From positions 236,501 to 300,500 of the forward strand of contig NW_026973750.1 in the NCBI RefSeq assembly GCF_035594125.1: a stretch of DNA of 64,000 nucleotides, given 5' to 3'. The stretch is from Scylla paramamosain (taxonomy: Eukaryota; Arthropoda; Malacostraca; Decapoda; Portunidae). A program made the translations under genes and the position numbers. Positions within the stretch are counted from its first letter, which is position 1, and the number at the start of each line of letters is the position of its first letter. The notes below the pieces were generated by a model that did not search any database, had not been told where the DNA came from, and worked only from the letters and a program-made list of their open reading frames with translations. Shown here one piece after another: positions 61,681 to 64,000 of the stretch.

Positions 61681-64000
61681 ATACATGGAAATAAAAAAAA
61701 AAAACTACTTTGCCAAAAACGTGTCTTTTAAGTTTTTTTTTTTTCACCTTCTTACGTACCAAAAAGGTAAAATGCATGAAAAACACACTTTATCTAAAAA
61801 CAGAATAATATCACCAAAAAGAAATTATTTGAGAGTGTTTGAGCTTGTTAGGAAGAAAAACGCCATAATGTATGCAAAGTATTCTATATGGAGAAAGAAT
61901 AAGACATTACGAGAAACGTGTATTATGAGTAAATTTGAGCTTCTTAGATAGCAAAATGTGAAAACGCATGAATAGCACTCTATGGATAAACATAACAACA
62001 TTACCAAAAACGTGTATTTTGAGTGTTTTTTCATATTGTTAGGTGCCAAAACGCCAAAATGTATGGAAGCCCACTAACTAACAAACAAAACTAAATTTAA
62101 TGAAACGTGTCTTTTGAATGTTTATGAATCTGCTAGGTACCAGAATGCTAAAATGCATGGAAAGATCACCATATGGGAATAAAAAACACAAAAAAACATG
62201 TAATTTGAGTGTTTTTGATCATGTTATAGATAAAAACGCTTAAATACATAAAAAAACCTTATGTTTGGGAAACGAAAGGATATTACGAGAAACGTGTATT
62301 ATGAGTGTTTTTAAATTCCTTAAATACCAAAAAGCTAAAACCCACAAATAACACTCTTTATTTAGAAATAAATAAATAAATAAATAAAAAAATAAATTTT
62401 TTTTGTTTTTTTTTTGTCATTCATCTTCATAGGTACCGAGATGACAAAATTCTGGGAAAATTCAGGGCAATTATATGATAAAAGAATATTATCAAAAAAG
62501 TTGATTTTAGCTTTTTTTTCGGACTGTTATGTACCAAACCCTAAAGAGCATGCAAAGCCTCCTATATTAGGAAATTGAATGACTTTACCAGAAAATTGTC
62601 TTTTGAGTGTTTTTCAGCATGTTAGGCACCAAAATGATAAATAATAATGAACTCACTCAATATGTGAATCCAAAACAAAATTAATTAAAACGTGTCGTCT
62701 CAGTATTTTACGTAGAAAAACGCTTAAACAGATGCAAACCAACCAATATCAAGTAAAGGAAAAATATTACCAAAAAGGTACATTTTGAGTGTTTTTGAGC
62801 TTGTTACCTACAAAAAAGGTGAAAATGGATGCAAACCACTCCCTATTGGGAAACAAAAGGACATTACGAGAAACGTGTATGAGTGTCTTATAATTTTCGA
62901 GCAAAGGAACTTGTGGTTCACAAGAACCACAAAGCAAAAAACGCAAAAACTGGTGTATATAAAGAAGTTTCTTAGATACCAAAATGCTGAAACTCATGAA
63001 TAACAACAATCTTTATTGAGAAAAAAGAAAAACCTTACCAAAAGCATGTATTTTCAGTGTTTTTCACATTCTTAGCAAAATCCCAAATAGCATGCGAAAC
63101 TAGCTTTATGTGGGAAAAAAAATGACATTACCAGAAGTGTCTTTTGAGTGTTTTTGAGCGTGTTAGGCAATAAAGCACTAAAAAGCAGGGCAATCACATT
63201 ACATGGAAATAAAACCAACTTTGACCAAGAACTTGCCATTATGTGTTTTGAGCTCCTTACATACCAAAACGCTAAAACGCATGCAAAACACTCCTTTATG
63301 AAGAAGCAGAAAAACATTACAAAAAACATGTTTTAAGAGTTTTTGATCATGTTACCTATAAAAACGCTTAAATACATGCAAAGAAGCCTATCTTTCGGAA
63401 ACGAAAGGACATTACGAGAAACGTGTATTATGATTGTTTTTAAGTTTCTTAAGTACCAAAACGTTAAAAACCACAAATAACTCATTAAAGAGAAAAAAAA
63501 AAAAATAAATAAAAATTTGCATTTTTTTTGTATTGATTTTCATAAGTACCGACATGCCAAAATTCTGCCAAAATTCAGGGAATTTATGAGGAAAAAACAA
63601 CATTATCAAAAAAGTTAGTTATAGCTTTTTTTCGGATTGTTATTTACCAAACCCTAAAGTACATGCAAAGCCACTTATATGAGGAAATTAAACGAGTTTA
63701 CCAGAAACCTGTCTTTTCAGTGTTTTTCAGCATGTTAGGCACCAAACCGATAAATAATATGGAAGTCAGTCAATATGTGAATCCAAAACAAAATTACTGA
63801 AAACGTGTCTTTTCAGTGTTTCACATAGAAAAAAAGCTAAAAGGGATGCAAAGCAACAAATATGAAGAAATAGAATAACATTACCAAAAAGTATTTTTGA
63901 GCTTTTTACCTACAAAAAACGCGAAAATGGATGTAAAAGCACTCTATATTGAGAAGCAAAAGGACATTTAGAGAAACGTGTATAATGATTATTTTATAGT
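61681..64000 (-). repeat. AT-rich degenerate satellite, inverted block (runs off the window)
   Basis: From about 61,681 the same landmarks appear in reverse complement (AGAAACGTGTATTATGAGTG, TACCAAAACGC). A marker phrase around GGTACCGAGATGACAAAATT occurs at about 62,432 and its relative at about 63,547, giving a ~1.12-kb period. The + strand counterpart lies at 57,600-57,660. Confidence 0.88.

Noticed and set aside
56600..64000. Repeating 60-100-codon frames as a multigene or repeat-protein family
   Set aside because: Frames occur on both strands, start and stop irregularly with indels of the submonomer, and lack conserved protein-level spacing.

Overview
This window reads as repeat-rich arthropod nuclear DNA, most likely from a malacostracan (probably decapod) crustacean. 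That placement is an inference. It rests on the very high density of (AT)n, (AC)n and (AG)n microsatellites, on several CR1/L2/Jockey-type non-LTR retrotransposon families, on Gypsy, PIF/Harbinger and piggyBac-like remnants, and on exon-intron genes with canonical GT-AG junctions. No operon, bacterial gene, rRNA or tRNA was recognised. Most long open frames here are transposon proteins or artefacts of satellite and microsatellite DNA.

Layout. 1-125 is (CA)n. 126-247 and 11,481-11,893 are two collinear halves of one CR1 3' end. Between them lies an 11.2-kb GC-rich satellite of 182-bp monomers, arranged in four blocks of alternating orientation with a 910-bp (5-monomer) higher-order repeat. 11.9-15.4 kb holds a second CR1 tail, an ~80-bp tandem repeat and a broken piggyBac-like transposase with an inverted duplication. 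From 15.4 to 33.7 kb an unidentified cellular gene runs on the + strand (exons near 15.5, 15.8, 17.5, 29.2, 29.7 and 30.3-31.2 kb). Its large intron holds a CR1 tail, a non-LTR fragment and a Gypsy pro-pol relic (21.3-28.2 kb, minus). The Gypsy reverse transcriptase is split by a nested non-LTR element with an intact 911-codon frame. The 3' end of the cellular gene carries a 33-bp (11-codon) tandem repeat split by a 1.56-kb TIR transposon.

34.1-38.6 kb is a minus-strand CR1 element interrupted in its endonuclease by a + strand non-LTR copy flanked by (TA)n, and in RT motif A by a (GT)n(AT)n tract. 41.2-51.5 kb contains two PIF/Harbinger elements in head-to-head palindromic arrangement. Each arm has a transposase gene converging on a Myb/SANT-like gene, and the two Myb genes diverge from a shared inverted-repeat region with a perfect CRE (TGACGTCA) in each arm. 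Several arms carry stops, frameshifts or truncations. 51.5-54.4 kb has an SGNH-esterase ORF1 fragment, another CR1 tail and an L2-like RT. 55.2-55.5 kb has a fragment resembling a tyrosine-recombinase core.

56.6-64.0 kb is an AT-rich degenerate satellite with a ~95-125-bp submonomer and a ~1.1-kb higher-order period. It is + oriented to ~61.68 kb and inverted from there to the window end. The window is best understood as successive nested insertions plus inverted duplications. The most distinctive structures are the CR1-embedded orientation-switching satellite, the palindromic Harbinger pair, and the cellular gene whose repetitive C-terminus was split by a transposon.
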